The notes: generated by a model from the letters alone, not told the origin. Positions 1 to 9,984 are shown, numbered from the stretch's first letter. The stretch is DNA of 64,000 nucleotides from Bacteroides sedimenti (GCF_040365225.1 NZ_AP028055.1:2852001-2916000), one strand, 5' to 3'. Made by a program: numbers and translations.

Positions 1-562
1 TGCCAAGTGACTGAGCTGTTATGCAATTGGCCTCGGAATCATCAATAAAGAATGTATCTTCCGGTTGGATACCTGTTACTGCCATTACTGTTTCAAAAAT
101 CTCTTTCGAAGGTTTTAACTGATGCATTTGATAAGAGAGAAATATCTTCTCAAAGAAATCCTCAACCTGAAGGTTCTTGTATGAAAAAAATCGTTCACAC
201 GACATTTCCCAGTGAATAGCATTCGTATTACTTAGCAGGAAAACAGAGTAATGTTCACGAAGTTTCAGCAGCAAGTCAAGTTTATAAGTGGGTACGTTCA
301 CCAGAAAACTATTCCAGGCATCATCTATCTGTTTATCACTCATCTCTTTACCAACAGTCTGTCTTAATTCATCATGAAACTGGTCGGTTGTAATTTCGCC
401 CTTTTCGAGTTTCATGAGTAATCCCTGCTGATAATAAGGATTCAGCATTTCTTCGATGCAGTCGGCTCCCATCGCCTTAAACGACTCGATGCAACGGGAG
501 CGATCAAGATCAACCAGTACTCCTCCGAAATCCAGTATCAGGTTTTTAATTTTATGATTCAT
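1..562 (-). CDS. HAD-superfamily phosphatase (partial, C-terminus outside window)
   Basis: I translated this from the minus strand; it starts at 562 and runs off the window after about 187 codons. HAD motif I is visible near the N-terminus as DFGGVLVD, motif II as FLLSNTN, the motif III lysine region as LKPSKEIF and motif IV as FIDDSEAN. This order, with an alpha-helical cap after motif I, matches HAD-IA (YihX/epoxide-hydrolase-like) sugar or nucleotide phosphatases; the substrate cannot be read. The ATG overlaps the stop of the upstream Ca2+ ATPase gene by 4 bases (ATGA, 559-562), so translation is probably coupled and this is the last visible gene of the parE-coaD-protease-ATPase transcript. 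Confidence 0.85.
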   Translation of the reverse strand, partial: MNHKIKNLILDFGGVLVDLDRSRCIESFKAMGADCIEEMLNPYYQQGLLMKLEKGEITTDQFHDELRQTVGKEMSDKQIDDAWNSFLVNVPTYKLDLLLKLREHYSVFLLSNTNAIHWEMSCERFFSYKNLQVEDFFEKIFLSYQMHQLKPSKEIFETVMAVTGIQPEDTFFIDDSEANCITAQSLG

Positions 563-3468
563 CTTTTATTGCTTTTCAAGCGTTTGAATAAGCGTAGCAA
601 CTCACCAACCCACAACACAACAGAGGTTAAACCGAAAATAGCTGCCCAGGTACTAAGACTAAGAGGCTCCGTACGGAATACCTTACCGCCAAACTGTACA
701 ATGAGGAACTGACCTGCAAGGATCAGCACCAATACAAGTTCTATTCCGTATGATTTTCTGATTCCTTTGAACGCAGAATCATTGGTGCCAAATACACGGG
801 CGTTGAAGAGGTTCCAGAATTGCAGCATCACAAACGTAGTAAAGAATACCGTCAGGTTGTGCACACTCATATCACCGATATTTCCGGTATAGTGATAAAT
901 CATTCCTAAAAGAAGAACCAGAAAGGCGCCACCTACTCCAAGAATGTTATAACGCATCTGCTTTGAGATAATAAAGTCGGTACCCTTACGTGGCTTTTCT
1001 TTCATAACCTCGTCACTAGGCGGAATTGAGGCAAGTGCCAAGGCGGCAAAAGTATCCATAATCAGGTTCACCCAAAGCATCTGTGTAACCGTCAGCGGAA
1101 GTTCAGTCCCGATAAATGCACCAAGCAGTACAATAAGCAATGCCACAAAGTTAATGGTCAGCTGGAAAACTATAAAGCGCTGAATATTCTTGTACAGAGA
1201 ACGCCCCCACATTACTGCGGTACTGATGCTGTTAAATGAATCGTCCATCAGTGTAATATCACTGGCTTCTTTAGCTACAGAGGTTCCTGTACCCATGGAA
1301 AGTCCCACCTGAGCGTGATTCAAGGCTGGAGCATCATTTGTTCCGTCACCGGTAACAGCTACCACTGCACCTTTTTGCTGCAGCAACTGAACAAGTCGTT
1401 GCTTATCTGTAGGACGAGCTCGCGACATAATCTTCAGGTCCAATACTCTATCCAGCAACTCCTCATCGCTGAGTTCGGCAAAACCGGCACCTGTTATATG
1501 GTTCCGTTCGGTATCTTTCTCTGTCCATAGACCAATCTGGCGGGCAATCTCCTTTGCTGTTCCCGGAGTATCACCTGTCACAATCTTCACATCGATTCCT
1601 GCCGACTGACATTTGCCTACTGCAGCAGGCACATCCAGACGGATCGGGTCGGATATGGCCACAACTCCCAGGAAGTTTAAGTCATTCCCGGCAGCCAGGT
1701 CCACACAATCATTCGGTGTACTTGCATCCACTATTTTATAAGCAAATCCCAGCGTACGCATGGCCATATTCTGATATGCCAGCAATTGCGCTTCAATGGT
1801 TGGGCGATATTCTGCCGCAGGCACCACTTTATCACCAAGGATTACCTGTTTACATTTTCCCAATACAATTTCGGGAGCCCCTTTCATGTAAAGTATCTTC
1901 TTTCCTTCCAGAAGTGAGGACTGTACCAACGTAGCCATGAACTTCCTTTCGGTAGAGAATGTGAGTTGATCGTACACTTTAGCATCTTCGCGAAGTTCAA
2001 GATAATTCACATTCTGAGAATTGAGCCATAAAAGCAATGCAACTTCAGTTGGGTTACCTACCCCTTTAGGTTTATCGTTCTCAGAGCTTTCTTCCAGAAA
2101 TGCGGTTGAATTTGAACTGATGCCTTCTTTTATCAAGCTGCTGATTTTATCATTAGCTAGCACTCCACTTTCTTTAAGTCCAAAAAACTTGGTTTCGTGC
2201 ACCTGCATCAGGTTTTGGGTCAGTGTACCTGTCTTATCGGTACAGATTACGGTAACCGCTCCCATCGTTTCGCATGCATGCATCTTGCGCACAAGGTTAT
2301 TAGTAGAAAGCATACGACGCATATTCAGAGCCAGACTGAGCGTTACACTCATTGGCAATCCTTCCGGAACAGCAACTACAATCAAGGTAACCGCCATCAT
2401 AAAGTATTTAAGTACTAACTGGAATACCGCCATATAAGATTGCCAGTTATCCAATTCGGTCTTATCAAGCCCGTATGCAAGGAAACCTGCTACAGCCGCA
2501 ATCAGGAATGAGAAGATTGCTATCAGTGTCCAAAACCAAGATGAACGACGGTTAATTGCTTCAGAGAATTTATGAGGCATCCACATTTTAATGGAAGCAA
2601 TCATCAATCCCAGGATTGCAGCAATCGAGATGATTTTAGGACCAATCAGTTTAACCTGAGCCGCCCCTTCATATTCCAGCGAACTGGCAAACAATACATC
2701 TTTGACAAAGAAAACAAGGAAGGTAGCCAGTGCAACTGAAAAACCGATGGTTCCAACAAACGTTGCCAGTTTGGTTAACTGGATGTTCAGTGGAGTAGGC
2801 TCCTCATTCTTTTCGGTGGACTGCTTGGCAACCTTACCAATCTCAGTTGCATCACCTACACGAAGCACCTCCATAATACCGTGCCCATCAACTACAGTTG
2901 TACCACGCATCACCATATTAGAAGCGTAAGTTGCCTCTTCATCAAATTGCGATTCATCAGTTGTTTTTTCCACAATAGGTTCTCCGGTCAGGTTAGATTC
3001 ATTGATCTGCATGGAGATTGCTTCGATCAATTCTCCATCTGCAGGCACTTCCTCACCGGTTTCAAGAATCACAATATCACCCACTACTATATCTTTCCGT
3101 GGAATTTCCTGTATTTTCCCGTTTCTTAATACTTTAACGGCAATTTCTTCATTGACTGCATTCAGCAAATCAAACTTCTTGCCGGCATCATATTCAAAAT
3201 AAAAGCCAATGCCTGTTGCCAGGAAGATTGCGAAAAAGATACCGATGGTTTCTGCATATTCATTTTCAATGATAGCAATCATCAATGAAAACATTGCAGC
3301 CACAAGCAGCACACGCACCACAGGGTCTTCAAACTTCTCCAGATAAAGCTTCCAAAGAGAAGTACGCTTGGGGGGCGTCAGTAAGTTTGTTCCATTTTTC
3401 TCACGACTTTCATTAACCTGTTGGTCATTGAGTCCAATGTGATAATAATCTTTCTTAGTAGCAGTCAT
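559..3468 (-). CDS. Calcium-translocating P-type ATPase, PMCA type
   Basis: A 969-residue P2-type cation ATPase expected to export Ca2+ at the inner membrane. It has the actuator motif LTGEP (160-164), the M4 ion-binding motif VAVPEGLP (365-372), the phosphorylation motif DKTGT with Asp411, the nucleotide-binding KGAPE (529-533) and the hinge TGDGTNDAP (706-714). VAVPEGLP and the C-terminal membrane block with NLIMDTFAALALA are typical of PMCA/LCA-type calcium pumps. Unusually, about 90 residues between M3 (about 235-256) and M4 (about 353-372) contain two more hydrophobic stretches (about 278-295 and 312-332), so topology predictions may differ from the ten-helix plan. It lies 11 bases downstream of the S41 protease gene and overlaps the next HAD gene. 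Confidence 0.93.
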   Translation of the reverse strand: MTATKKDYYHIGLNDQQVNESREKNGTNLLTPPKRTSLWKLYLEKFEDPVVRVLLVAAMFSLMIAIIENEYAETIGIFFAIFLATGIGFYFEYDAGKKFDLLNAVNEEIAVKVLRNGKIQEIPRKDIVVGDIVILETGEEVPADGELIEAISMQINESNLTGEPIVEKTTDESQFDEEATYASNMVMRGTTVVDGHGIMEVLRVGDATEIGKVAKQSTEKNEEPTPLNIQLTKLATFVGTIGFSVALATFLVFFVKDVLFASSLEYEGAAQVKLIGPKIISIAAILGLMIASIKMWMPHKFSEAINRRSSWFWTLIAIFSFLIAAVAGFLAYGLDKTELDNWQSYMAVFQLVLKYFMMAVTLIVVAVPEGLPMSVTLSLALNMRRMLSTNNLVRKMHACETMGAVTVICTDKTGTLTQNLMQVHETKFFGLKESGVLANDKISSLIKEGISSNSTAFLEESSENDKPKGVGNPTEVALLLWLNSQNVNYLELREDAKVYDQLTFSTERKFMATLVQSSLLEGKKILYMKGAPEIVLGKCKQVILGDKVVPAAEYRPTIEAQLLAYQNMAMRTLGFAYKIVDASTPNDCVDLAAGNDLNFLGVVAISDPIRLDVPAAVGKCQSAGIDVKIVTGDTPGTAKEIARQIGLWTEKDTERNHITGAGFAELSDEELLDRVLDLKIMSRARPTDKQRLVQLLQQKGAVVAVTGDGTNDAPALNHAQVGLSMGTGTSVAKEASDITLMDDSFNSISTAVMWGRSLYKNIQRFIVFQLTINFVALLIVLLGAFIGTELPLTVTQMLWVNLIMDTFAALALASIPPSDEVMKEKPRKGTDFIISKQMRYNILGVGGAFLVLLLGMIYHYTGNIGDMSVHNLTVFFTTFVMLQFWNLFNARVFGTNDSAFKGIRKSYGIELVLVLILAGQFLIVQFGGKVFRTEPLSLSTWAAIFGLTSVVLWVGELLRLFKRLKSNKR

Positions 3469-3479
3469 ATATATTTAGC

Positions 3480-5057
3480 TTATTTATTAAGTTTTCTTTC
3501 ATAATCTCCCGACTGTAGTATCTCTACCGCCTTTTGGATCGTAGGATTTATGTCGTTCATTACTTTATAATATTCACTCATATCCCATAAGTCACGTGCA
3601 ATCATCGCCTTCAATTGGGTCTTAATCAGCGGTTCAGAGATCTTGAATTGATCCTTCTTCATCTCAATTTTAGCAGCATCTCCGGCAGCAATGAGCTCGT
3701 TTATCAAAGCTTCATTCACTTCAAATTTATCTTTATAATCGCTGAATTTCTTGTATTTATTCAGAAGTTCCTTCCGGTGATTTTCCACATATTTAAGCGT
3801 TACATTAAGAATCACTCCTTTTGCTACGAGATTACGATGATAGTCTGTGTACAAAGTAGTGTCCACCGGCACAAAGTAGTCCGGCATTATTCCCCCGCCG
3901 CCATAAACAACTCGTTCCAGTTTCTTTGTTTTTGATTTTAGAGAATCGGGGAAATGAATACTGTCTGAGTTCATCATCTCACCTTTATTATAACGGTTAA
4001 TCAAATCCATGTTATATTTCTCAATATTCTCATATGGTTTCTGGATACAGCGTCCGGCAGGAGTATAATAGCGGGCTACCGTCAATCGAATCATAGATCC
4101 GTCGGGCAAATCGATAGGCCGTTGTACCAATCCTTTTCCAAAAGAACGGCGTCCCACAATTAGTCCTCTGTCCCAATCCTGTATTGCTCCGGATAGAATT
4201 TCACTTGCCGATGCAGAGAACTCATTCACCAACACTACCAATCTTCCATTCTGGAACCGTCCTGTTCCTTTTGCAAAAAACTCACTTCGCGGCGCACGAT
4301 GTCCTTCCGTATACACAATCAGTTCTTTTTTCCCGAGAAACTCGTTAGCCATATCAATTGCAGCATTCAGGTAACCTCCTCCGTTATCCTGCAGATCAAG
4401 AATTAAATCTTTCATTCCCTGGTCTTTCAGTGTTTTCAATGCCTTGATAAACTCATCGGCGGTTGTCGATGCAAAACGGCTGATGCGGATATAGCCTATT
4501 TTATTCTTGATGATGTAAGAAGCATCCAAGCTATAAAGGGGAATACGGTCGCGCTTTACAGTAAAGTTCAAAACATCACGCACCCCTCTTCTAAGCACTT
4601 TCAGTCTTACAGTTGTACCTTTAGGACCTTTCAATCTACTCATCACATCATCCGTGCTCATTTTTACGCCGGCAATAGCTGTATCATTGACTGCAATAAT
4701 ACGGTCGCCAGCCATAATTCCAACCTTTTCCGACGGACCTCCCGAAACCGGTTGGATAACCAGCAAGGTATCCTCAGCCATATTGAACTGAATCCCTATA
4801 CCCTCGAAGTTACCCTGTAAAGGTTCATTCAGTTTTTTTACCTCTTCCGGATTGGCGTATGTAGAGTGAGGGTCAAGGGTTGACAGCATCTTGATGATTG
4901 CTTCCTCCACTAATTTATCTTCATTTACTTTATCTACGTAGAGGTTATTGATTGCAAACTCAGCCATATGTAATTTACGGGACGCAATGCTTCCGTTATT
5001 TTGAGCCTGCGCACCAACAGCCAGCAAGCATGCTAAAGAAACAACTATTTTCTTCAT
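3480..5057 (-). CDS. S41-family C-terminal processing peptidase (CtpA-like), exported
   Basis: A 525-residue serine protease with a signal peptide (about residues 1-18, ending AQA), a PDZ domain (about 85-170) and the S41 core. The catalytic serine is probably Ser283 in FSASASEI, with the general-base lysine Lys308 in RSFGKG, the Ser/Lys dyad arrangement of CtpA/Prc. The C-terminal 150 residues are helical and lack recognisable domains. Family members act in the periplasm on C-termini of envelope proteins. The gene starts 16 bases after coaD and ends 11 bases before the Ca2+ ATPase, within the parE-led operon. Confidence in family is high; the substrate is unknown. Confidence 0.92.
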   Translation of the reverse strand: MKKIVVSLACLLAVGAQAQNNGSIASRKLHMAEFAINNLYVDKVNEDKLVEEAIIKMLSTLDPHSTYANPEEVKKLNEPLQGNFEGIGIQFNMAEDTLLVIQPVSGGPSEKVGIMAGDRIIAVNDTAIAGVKMSTDDVMSRLKGPKGTTVRLKVLRRGVRDVLNFTVKRDRIPLYSLDASYIIKNKIGYIRISRFASTTADEFIKALKTLKDQGMKDLILDLQDNGGGYLNAAIDMANEFLGKKELIVYTEGHRAPRSEFFAKGTGRFQNGRLVVLVNEFSASASEILSGAIQDWDRGLIVGRRSFGKGLVQRPIDLPDGSMIRLTVARYYTPAGRCIQKPYENIEKYNMDLINRYNKGEMMNSDSIHFPDSLKSKTKKLERVVYGGGGIMPDYFVPVDTTLYTDYHRNLVAKGVILNVTLKYVENHRKELLNKYKKFSDYKDKFEVNEALINELIAAGDAAKIEMKKDQFKISEPLIKTQLKAMIARDLWDMSEYYKVMNDINPTIQKAVEILQSGDYERKLNK

Positions 5058-5073
5058 TTAATCTTTTTTTCGG

Positions 5074-5526
5074 TCAGATCTTCATTCCTTTAGGAATAAA
5101 GCAGCTGATATCTTTGTTATATTGTAAAAGTTCTCTAACAATTGTGGAGCTCACACTGGTCAGTTCCGGTTCTGTAAATAACAGAATTGTCTCAATCCCG
5201 GCCAACTGTCTGTTGATATCGGCAATCGTTTCTTCGTATTCAAAGTCCTTCACTGTGCGTATTCCACGTACAATAAATTTAGCATCAACAGATGTTGCAA
5301 AATCAATCGTCAGCGAACTGTAGGGTTTAATTATTACTCTAGGTTCATCTTTATAAAGATCCTGAATCATCTCCACCCGTTTTTCTATCGGGAAGTAAGT
5401 TCTTTTATTCTCATTAATACCAATACCAATCACAACCTCATCCATAAAGGTCAAAGCCCTTTTCACTACCGAGTAGTGACCTATTGTAAAAGGATCGAAT
5501 GTACCGGGAAATATAGCTCTTCTCAT
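5074..5526 (-). CDS. coaD: Pantetheine-phosphate adenylyltransferase
   Basis: A 150-residue nucleotidyltransferase that catalyses the penultimate step of coenzyme A synthesis: 4'-phosphopantetheine plus ATP to dephospho-CoA. The N-terminal FPGTFDPFTIGH carries the T/HxGH nucleotide-binding signature, and VRGIRTVKDFEYE near residue 90 is the CoaD pantetheine-site motif. The length is close to the usual 155-165. The gene sits 2 bases after parE and 16 before the S41 protease gene, so it is almost certainly co-transcribed with them. Confidence 0.96.
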   Translation of the reverse strand: MRRAIFPGTFDPFTIGHYSVVKRALTFMDEVVIGIGINENKRTYFPIEKRVEMIQDLYKDEPRVIIKPYSSLTIDFATSVDAKFIVRGIRTVKDFEYEETIADINRQLAGIETILLFTEPELTSVSSTIVRELLQYNKDISCFIPKGMKI

Positions 5527-5528
5527 AA

Positions 5529-7391
5529 TTACGCAACGTCTTCTTCAATAACTAAATTATCGATAATAAAATTCTGACGTTCCATGGTATTCTTACCCAT
5601 GTAAAACTCCAGCAAATCTTTCACCAGGTCGTGCCTTCTTAGCGTAACCTGTTCCAGCCTCATATCCTTTCCGATGAAATTTTTAAACTCATCCGGCGAT
5701 ATCTCACCAAGTCCTTTAAATCGGGTGATTTCCGGATTGGGTGAAAGCTTATTTATAGCGCTAACACGTTCCTCTTCCGAATAACAGTAGATGGTCTCTT
5801 TCTTGTTTCGTACACGGAAAAGTGGTGTCTGCAAAATGTAGACATGTCCTTTCTTAATCAGGTCCGGGAAGAACTGCAGGAAGAAAGTAATCATCAGCAA
5901 ACGGATGTGCATTCCATCCACATCGGCATCGGTAGCCAGAATCACTTTATTGTAGCGCAATCCTTCAATGCCATCTTCTATGTTCAGAGCAGCCTGCAAA
6001 AGGTTGAATTCTTCATTTTCGTACACAACCTTTTTAGTTAGACCGAAAGAGTTGAGCGGTTTACCGCGGAGACTGAACACCGCCTGTGTATTCACATCCC
6101 TACTCTTGGTAATGGAGCCACTCGCTGAGTCACCCTCAGTAATGAAAATACTTGAATCTTCCTGATTCTTTCCTTTCATGTCATTTAGGTGAGTACGGCA
6201 ATCGCGTAGTTTCCGGTTATGCAGATTTGCTTTCTTTGCTCTTTCGCGAGCCAGTTTAGTAACACCTGCAATCGCTTTCCGCTCTTTCTCAGAATCTTGA
6301 ATCTTTTGAAGCAGGATTTCGGATGTTTCGTGATTAATATGCAGATAATTGTCCAGTTCCCGTTTCACAAAATCTCCGATGAACTTTCCTACTGATGGAC
6401 CGTCGGGTCCTACATCCTTAGAACCCAATTTGGTTTTTGTCTGCGACTCAAACACAGGTTCTTCCACCTTGATGCTGATAGCTCCCACCATACCGGAACG
6501 AATATCGGCATAATCAAAGTTTTTGGGGTAATATTCCTTGATTGTTCTCGCCACCGCCTCACGGAAAGCCGCAAGGTGGGTACCTCCTTGAGTGGTATGC
6601 TGTCCGTTCACAAAAGAATAGTACTCTTCTCCATATTGGTCGGTATGGGTAAGTACCAGTTCTATATCTTCTCCCTTCAGGTGAATGATGGGATAGAGCG
6701 GATCGGTAGTCATGTACTCATTCAACAGGTCGACCAACCCGTTTTTAGAGTTGAATTTTTTTCCGTTGAATATAATAGAAAGGCCCGAATTAAGGAATAC
6801 ATAATTCTTAAGGAGCGGTTCGATGTGCTCATTCTGGTAACGATAATCTTTAAAAATGGTATTATCCGGAACAAATTCTGTCAACGTACCATTATCGTGT
6901 TCTGTTTCAGCAATCGGGAAATCCTTTATCAACGTTCCTCTTTCAAATTCCGCACTTTTCTCCTCTCCATCCCGGAAACTTGAAATACGGAAGTAGGAAG
7001 AAAGGGCATTGACAGCTTTGATACCAACTCCGTTCAAACCAACAGATTTCTTAAATGCTTTAGAATCGTATTTACCTCCGGTATTCATTTTTGATGAGAC
7101 ATCGATCACTTTCCCCAAAGGAATACCACGGCCGTGGTCACGCACCGTAACCTTGCCATCAATCACCGTCACTTCAATTGTTTTACCAAAACCCATCATG
7201 TACTCGTCAATTGAGTTATCCAGCGCCTCTTTCAGCAGCACATAGATACCATCATCCGAGTGTGAGCCATCGCCCAGCTTCCCGATATACATACCAGGGC
7301 GGCGACGAATGTGCTCTTTCCAGTCAAGGGTGCGAATATTTTCTTCGGTATATTCCGCGACCTGGAGTTTTTCTTCAAGCATTTCTTCCAT
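5529..7391 (-). CDS. parE: DNA topoisomerase IV subunit B
   Basis: A 620-residue type IIA topoisomerase ATPase subunit. The GHKL fold shows KEALDNSIDE (Glu55/Asn59), DHGRGIP (85-91) and GLNGVGIKAVN (118-128). The TOPRIM domain shows EGDSASGS (419-426) and the metal-binding DADVD (488-492). The protein lacks the long insertion seen in many GyrB proteins and matches the compact Bacteroidetes ParE. It decatenates chromosomes together with ParC, which is not in this window. It is the first gene of the tight run parE-coaD-S41 protease-ATPase-HAD. A second GyrB-type paralogue cannot be excluded as identity, but length and motif spacing favour ParE. Confidence 0.9.
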   Translation of the reverse strand: MEEMLEEKLQVAEYTEENIRTLDWKEHIRRRPGMYIGKLGDGSHSDDGIYVLLKEALDNSIDEYMMGFGKTIEVTVIDGKVTVRDHGRGIPLGKVIDVSSKMNTGGKYDSKAFKKSVGLNGVGIKAVNALSSYFRISSFRDGEEKSAEFERGTLIKDFPIAETEHDNGTLTEFVPDNTIFKDYRYQNEHIEPLLKNYVFLNSGLSIIFNGKKFNSKNGLVDLLNEYMTTDPLYPIIHLKGEDIELVLTHTDQYGEEYYSFVNGQHTTQGGTHLAAFREAVARTIKEYYPKNFDYADIRSGMVGAISIKVEEPVFESQTKTKLGSKDVGPDGPSVGKFIGDFVKRELDNYLHINHETSEILLQKIQDSEKERKAIAGVTKLARERAKKANLHNRKLRDCRTHLNDMKGKNQEDSSIFITEGDSASGSITKSRDVNTQAVFSLRGKPLNSFGLTKKVVYENEEFNLLQAALNIEDGIEGLRYNKVILATDADVDGMHIRLLMITFFLQFFPDLIKKGHVYILQTPLFRVRNKKETIYCYSEEERVSAINKLSPNPEITRFKGLGEISPDEFKNFIGKDMRLEQVTLRRHDLVKDLLEFYMGKNTMERQNFIIDNLVIEEDVA

Positions 7392-7424
7392 AACTAAAAA
7401 TCTACCAATAGATAATATATTATA

Positions 7425-8564
7425 TTACAAACTAATTCTCTTTATGAACGCGCGACGACGTTTATGTTGTTCCGTTTTAAAATACTCCCACTGAGACTGA
7501 ACTCTTCCGTTCATCTCCAGTTCCGGATTACTTTCGGCATATTCAAAACCCTCCTTTTGGTAAACAGGAATCAAATCAGAGAACAGCAATGCGTTCACAC
7601 CTTTGTTCTGATATTCTGGTTTTACGGCAATCAGCAAGAGATCAACGATTTTTCTTTTTCCGAAGTAAAGAGCCTTTGCCAGGTGGTACCATCCAAAAGG
7701 CAACATCTTTCCTTTAGCTTTTTGCAGTGCTACAGACAAAGATGGCATTGATATACCCACACCTACCAGTTGTCCTTCCTGATCCACGATCAACGGAACC
7801 AGTTTCAGATCTACAATTGGAAGATATTGCTTTACGTACTGGTCAATCTGATGCTGCGATAGGGCTGAATAACCGAACAAAGGCTTGTAAGCCTCATTCA
7901 TCAGTTCAAAGATTGCCTGTCCGTAATCTTTCGATAGTTTCTTTCCCGAAGTATATTTAATCACTTTCAGGTTGTATTTTCTTTGTATCAGGTCTGATAT
8001 GCGCTGATGCTTTTCAGGAACCCCGTTTTCAGGAATGTAGATTTTAAACTCTACCCAGTCGGCTTCCTTCTCATATCCCAACTTTTCCATGTGCTCGGGG
8101 TAGTAAGGATAGTTATAGATGGTAGCCATTGTGCTTAACTGGTCGAATCCTTCAACGAGCATACCTTCCGCATCGAAGTCGGTAAATCCAAGTGGGCCCT
8201 GAATGCTCTCCATCCCATGTTCTTTACCATATTGTTCCACTGCTTTCAGTAATGCTTCCGAAACTTCCAGATCGTCAATAAAATCGATCCATCCGAATCG
8301 AACGTCCTTTTTATTCCAGGTAGCATTTGCTTTATGATTGATAATGGCTGCAACCCTTCCCACTAGTTTGTCATCCTTGTATGCCAGAAAATATTCAGCT
8401 TCGCAGAATTCGAATGCCGCGTTTTTCTTTTTGTCGAATGTACTAAGCATATCATCGTAGAGGTCGGGAACGGAATATGCATTGCCCTTATATAACTCGT
8501 AGTTAAATCGTATAAAATCTTTAAGTTCCTTTTTATTAGATACTTGCTTTATTTTTATTGCCAT
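7425..8564 (-). CDS. GNAT-like N-acetyltransferase protein (Bacteroidetes conserved)
   Basis: About 379 residues from the chosen start. The N-terminal part resembles an acyl-CoA N-acyltransferase fold (FRFNYELYKGN-like opening, then LVGRVAAIINH), and the C-terminal part has a second GNAT-like core with VDLLLIAVKPEYQNKGVNALL, the acetyl-CoA-binding RxxGxG-type turn. Such proteins are widespread in Bacteroidetes and usually labelled YghO-like or simply hypothetical; the substrate is unknown. An open frame extends upstream to 8618, but a good -7 box (TATCTTTGT, 8589-8597) lies inside that extension, so I place the start at 8564 (MAIKIKQ). Confidence 0.75.
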   Translation of the reverse strand: MAIKIKQVSNKKELKDFIRFNYELYKGNAYSVPDLYDDMLSTFDKKKNAAFEFCEAEYFLAYKDDKLVGRVAAIINHKANATWNKKDVRFGWIDFIDDLEVSEALLKAVEQYGKEHGMESIQGPLGFTDFDAEGMLVEGFDQLSTMATIYNYPYYPEHMEKLGYEKEADWVEFKIYIPENGVPEKHQRISDLIQRKYNLKVIKYTSGKKLSKDYGQAIFELMNEAYKPLFGYSALSQHQIDQYVKQYLPIVDLKLVPLIVDQEGQLVGVGISMPSLSVALQKAKGKMLPFGWYHLAKALYFGKRKIVDLLLIAVKPEYQNKGVNALLFSDLIPVYQKEGFEYAESNPELEMNGRVQSQWEYFKTEQHKRRRAFIKRISL

Positions 8565-8588
8565 AGGGTGAATTAAGATATTAAGCTC

Positions 8589-8597
8589 ACAAAGATA
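8589..8597 (-). promoter_or_regulatory. Bacteroidetes-type -7 box for the GNAT-like gene
   Basis: On the minus strand this reads TATCTTTGT, a full match to TAnnTTTGY. It lies 25 bases before the preferred start at 8564 and decides against the longer frame beginning at 8618. No convincing -33 element is visible. Confidence 0.6.
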
Positions 8598-8681
8598 CTC
8601 TTTTTCAAGAAAAAACATAATTATCGCCCGATTAATATCTCTTAAATAGCATCGTTTAGACTGATATTAACGAGGTATATG

Positions 8682-9863
8682 TTATATTTTATGACATTTA
8701 ATCAGCACTTTCTGTTCGCTCTTTAATGTTGTTGCAAAAAGGTAAATATCTCCCCCGTCAGAAAGACGAAGCTTCTTTCTTAAGTCGGCCACCGTGGAAG
8801 GAAAGTTCCGGATTGTGATATTCGCCTGCTTCACATCTCCCAAATATGTCTTTAACTCCTTTTTATTCAGAGAGAAAACCGATTTACATTCAAAGCACCT
8901 GCCGGGGAAATCGGCCTGTTTAATATTGGACGTGTAAAGATGGCTGTTGGGATGAAGTTTCTTCAGATTAAACGAATTTGCAATGCTTTTATAGCCTCCC
9001 GCCTTTAGTATTGAAGCGCTCGACTCGTAAAGATATGTTCCTATTTCGTCTGTATAGTCGCACACCTCTGACTCTTGCTCTTTAGAAAAGGTATATCGTT
9101 GTACTTCACCATTTTTAAGAACATTGATACAGTGAATTGCCATCTCTTTGTCGGGCGCTCCTTTTTCAAGGATTATCAGTACCTCTTTACATTCGTTGGC
9201 AACCGATACCACATGCACCTCTTTGGCATAAGGCAAATCACGCAACGCCAGTGAGAGGTCGAGCATTGGTGAGAGCTTAATCATTACTTGCCTTGCTTTA
9301 CTTATTAGCAATTCGGAAAGCCGGGCAACATCGGGCTCGCAATCGGCTATTGCTACGACCTTTCCGCCCTTTTCGTCCCTTCTGGCAGGATCGAGAAATA
9401 TCAGGTCGGCAGGCTCCATCTGTGAAAGGTACCCCACTCCATCTTCGTTCACCACTTTGATATGCGAAAGTCCCATTAGAGGAAAATTGGAAGTGGCTAT
9501 TTCGCATAGTTCTTGTTGACGTTCCACATAAACCGCCTGCCGGAAGTTTGCCGAAAGGAATGCACAGTCAATCCCGAACCCGCCGGTGAGGTCGACCATC
9601 GTATCCCCTTTCACCAAAGATGCCTTGTACTTTGCAGTTGCTTCGGATGAGCACTGCTCCAAAGAGAGATGCCTGGGATAAAGTAGTCCATCTTTGTTTC
9701 CCCACGACGGAATTTTCTCCATCGCCATCTTCCGGCCCACTATCTGATTGATAACAAAAGGCATATCCACATCAGGATATTTCTTTGCCTGAAGTGCCAG
9801 TTTTGAAGTATCGTCATCCAGATGCTCCCTTATAAATTGAATCGTTGCGTTGGTAACTTCCAT
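8682..9863 (-). CDS. Class I SAM-dependent methyltransferase with THUMP-like domain (PG_1098 type)
   Basis: A 393-residue protein. The Rossmann methyltransferase core has motif I DLTGGFGID (91-99) and motif IV FLDPARRD (156-163). The N-terminal 80 residues form a helical region, and the C-terminal part (about 300-393, with IKCH at the end) fits the THUMP-like and ferredoxin-like domains seen in the Porphyromonas PG_1098 family. DPARR in motif IV and the THUMP-like tail suggest an RNA or nucleotide substrate, but that is inference from the family. It stands alone on the minus strand with its own promoter-like box upstream. Confidence 0.85.
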   Translation of the reverse strand: MEVTNATIQFIREHLDDDTSKLALQAKKYPDVDMPFVINQIVGRKMAMEKIPSWGNKDGLLYPRHLSLEQCSSEATAKYKASLVKGDTMVDLTGGFGIDCAFLSANFRQAVYVERQQELCEIATSNFPLMGLSHIKVVNEDGVGYLSQMEPADLIFLDPARRDEKGGKVVAIADCEPDVARLSELLISKARQVMIKLSPMLDLSLALRDLPYAKEVHVVSVANECKEVLIILEKGAPDKEMAIHCINVLKNGEVQRYTFSKEQESEVCDYTDEIGTYLYESSASILKAGGYKSIANSFNLKKLHPNSHLYTSNIKQADFPGRCFECKSVFSLNKKELKTYLGDVKQANITIRNFPSTVADLRKKLRLSDGGDIYLFATTLKSEQKVLIKCHKI

Positions 9864-9889
9864 CTGCAGGTTATTAAATTAAGAAGATT

Positions 9890-9898
9890 ACAAAGGTA
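9890..9898 (-). promoter_or_regulatory. -7 box for the THUMP-like methyltransferase gene
   Basis: Minus-strand TACCTTTGT, a full TAnnTTTGY match 27 bases upstream of the start at 9863. No clear TTTG sits at the expected -33 distance. Confidence 0.55.
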
Positions 9899-9984
9899 TA
9901 ACAACGTACTCAAATTGCGAATCTCTGGGGAAGATTAATTTCAGGGAGCCATTTTCATTGCTTCATTAAACCTACTGAATGAGA

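Noticed and set aside
2021..2437. 138-codon plus-strand frame inside the Ca2+ ATPase gene
   Set aside because: It is the complement of a clear conserved gene and has no protein-family features.
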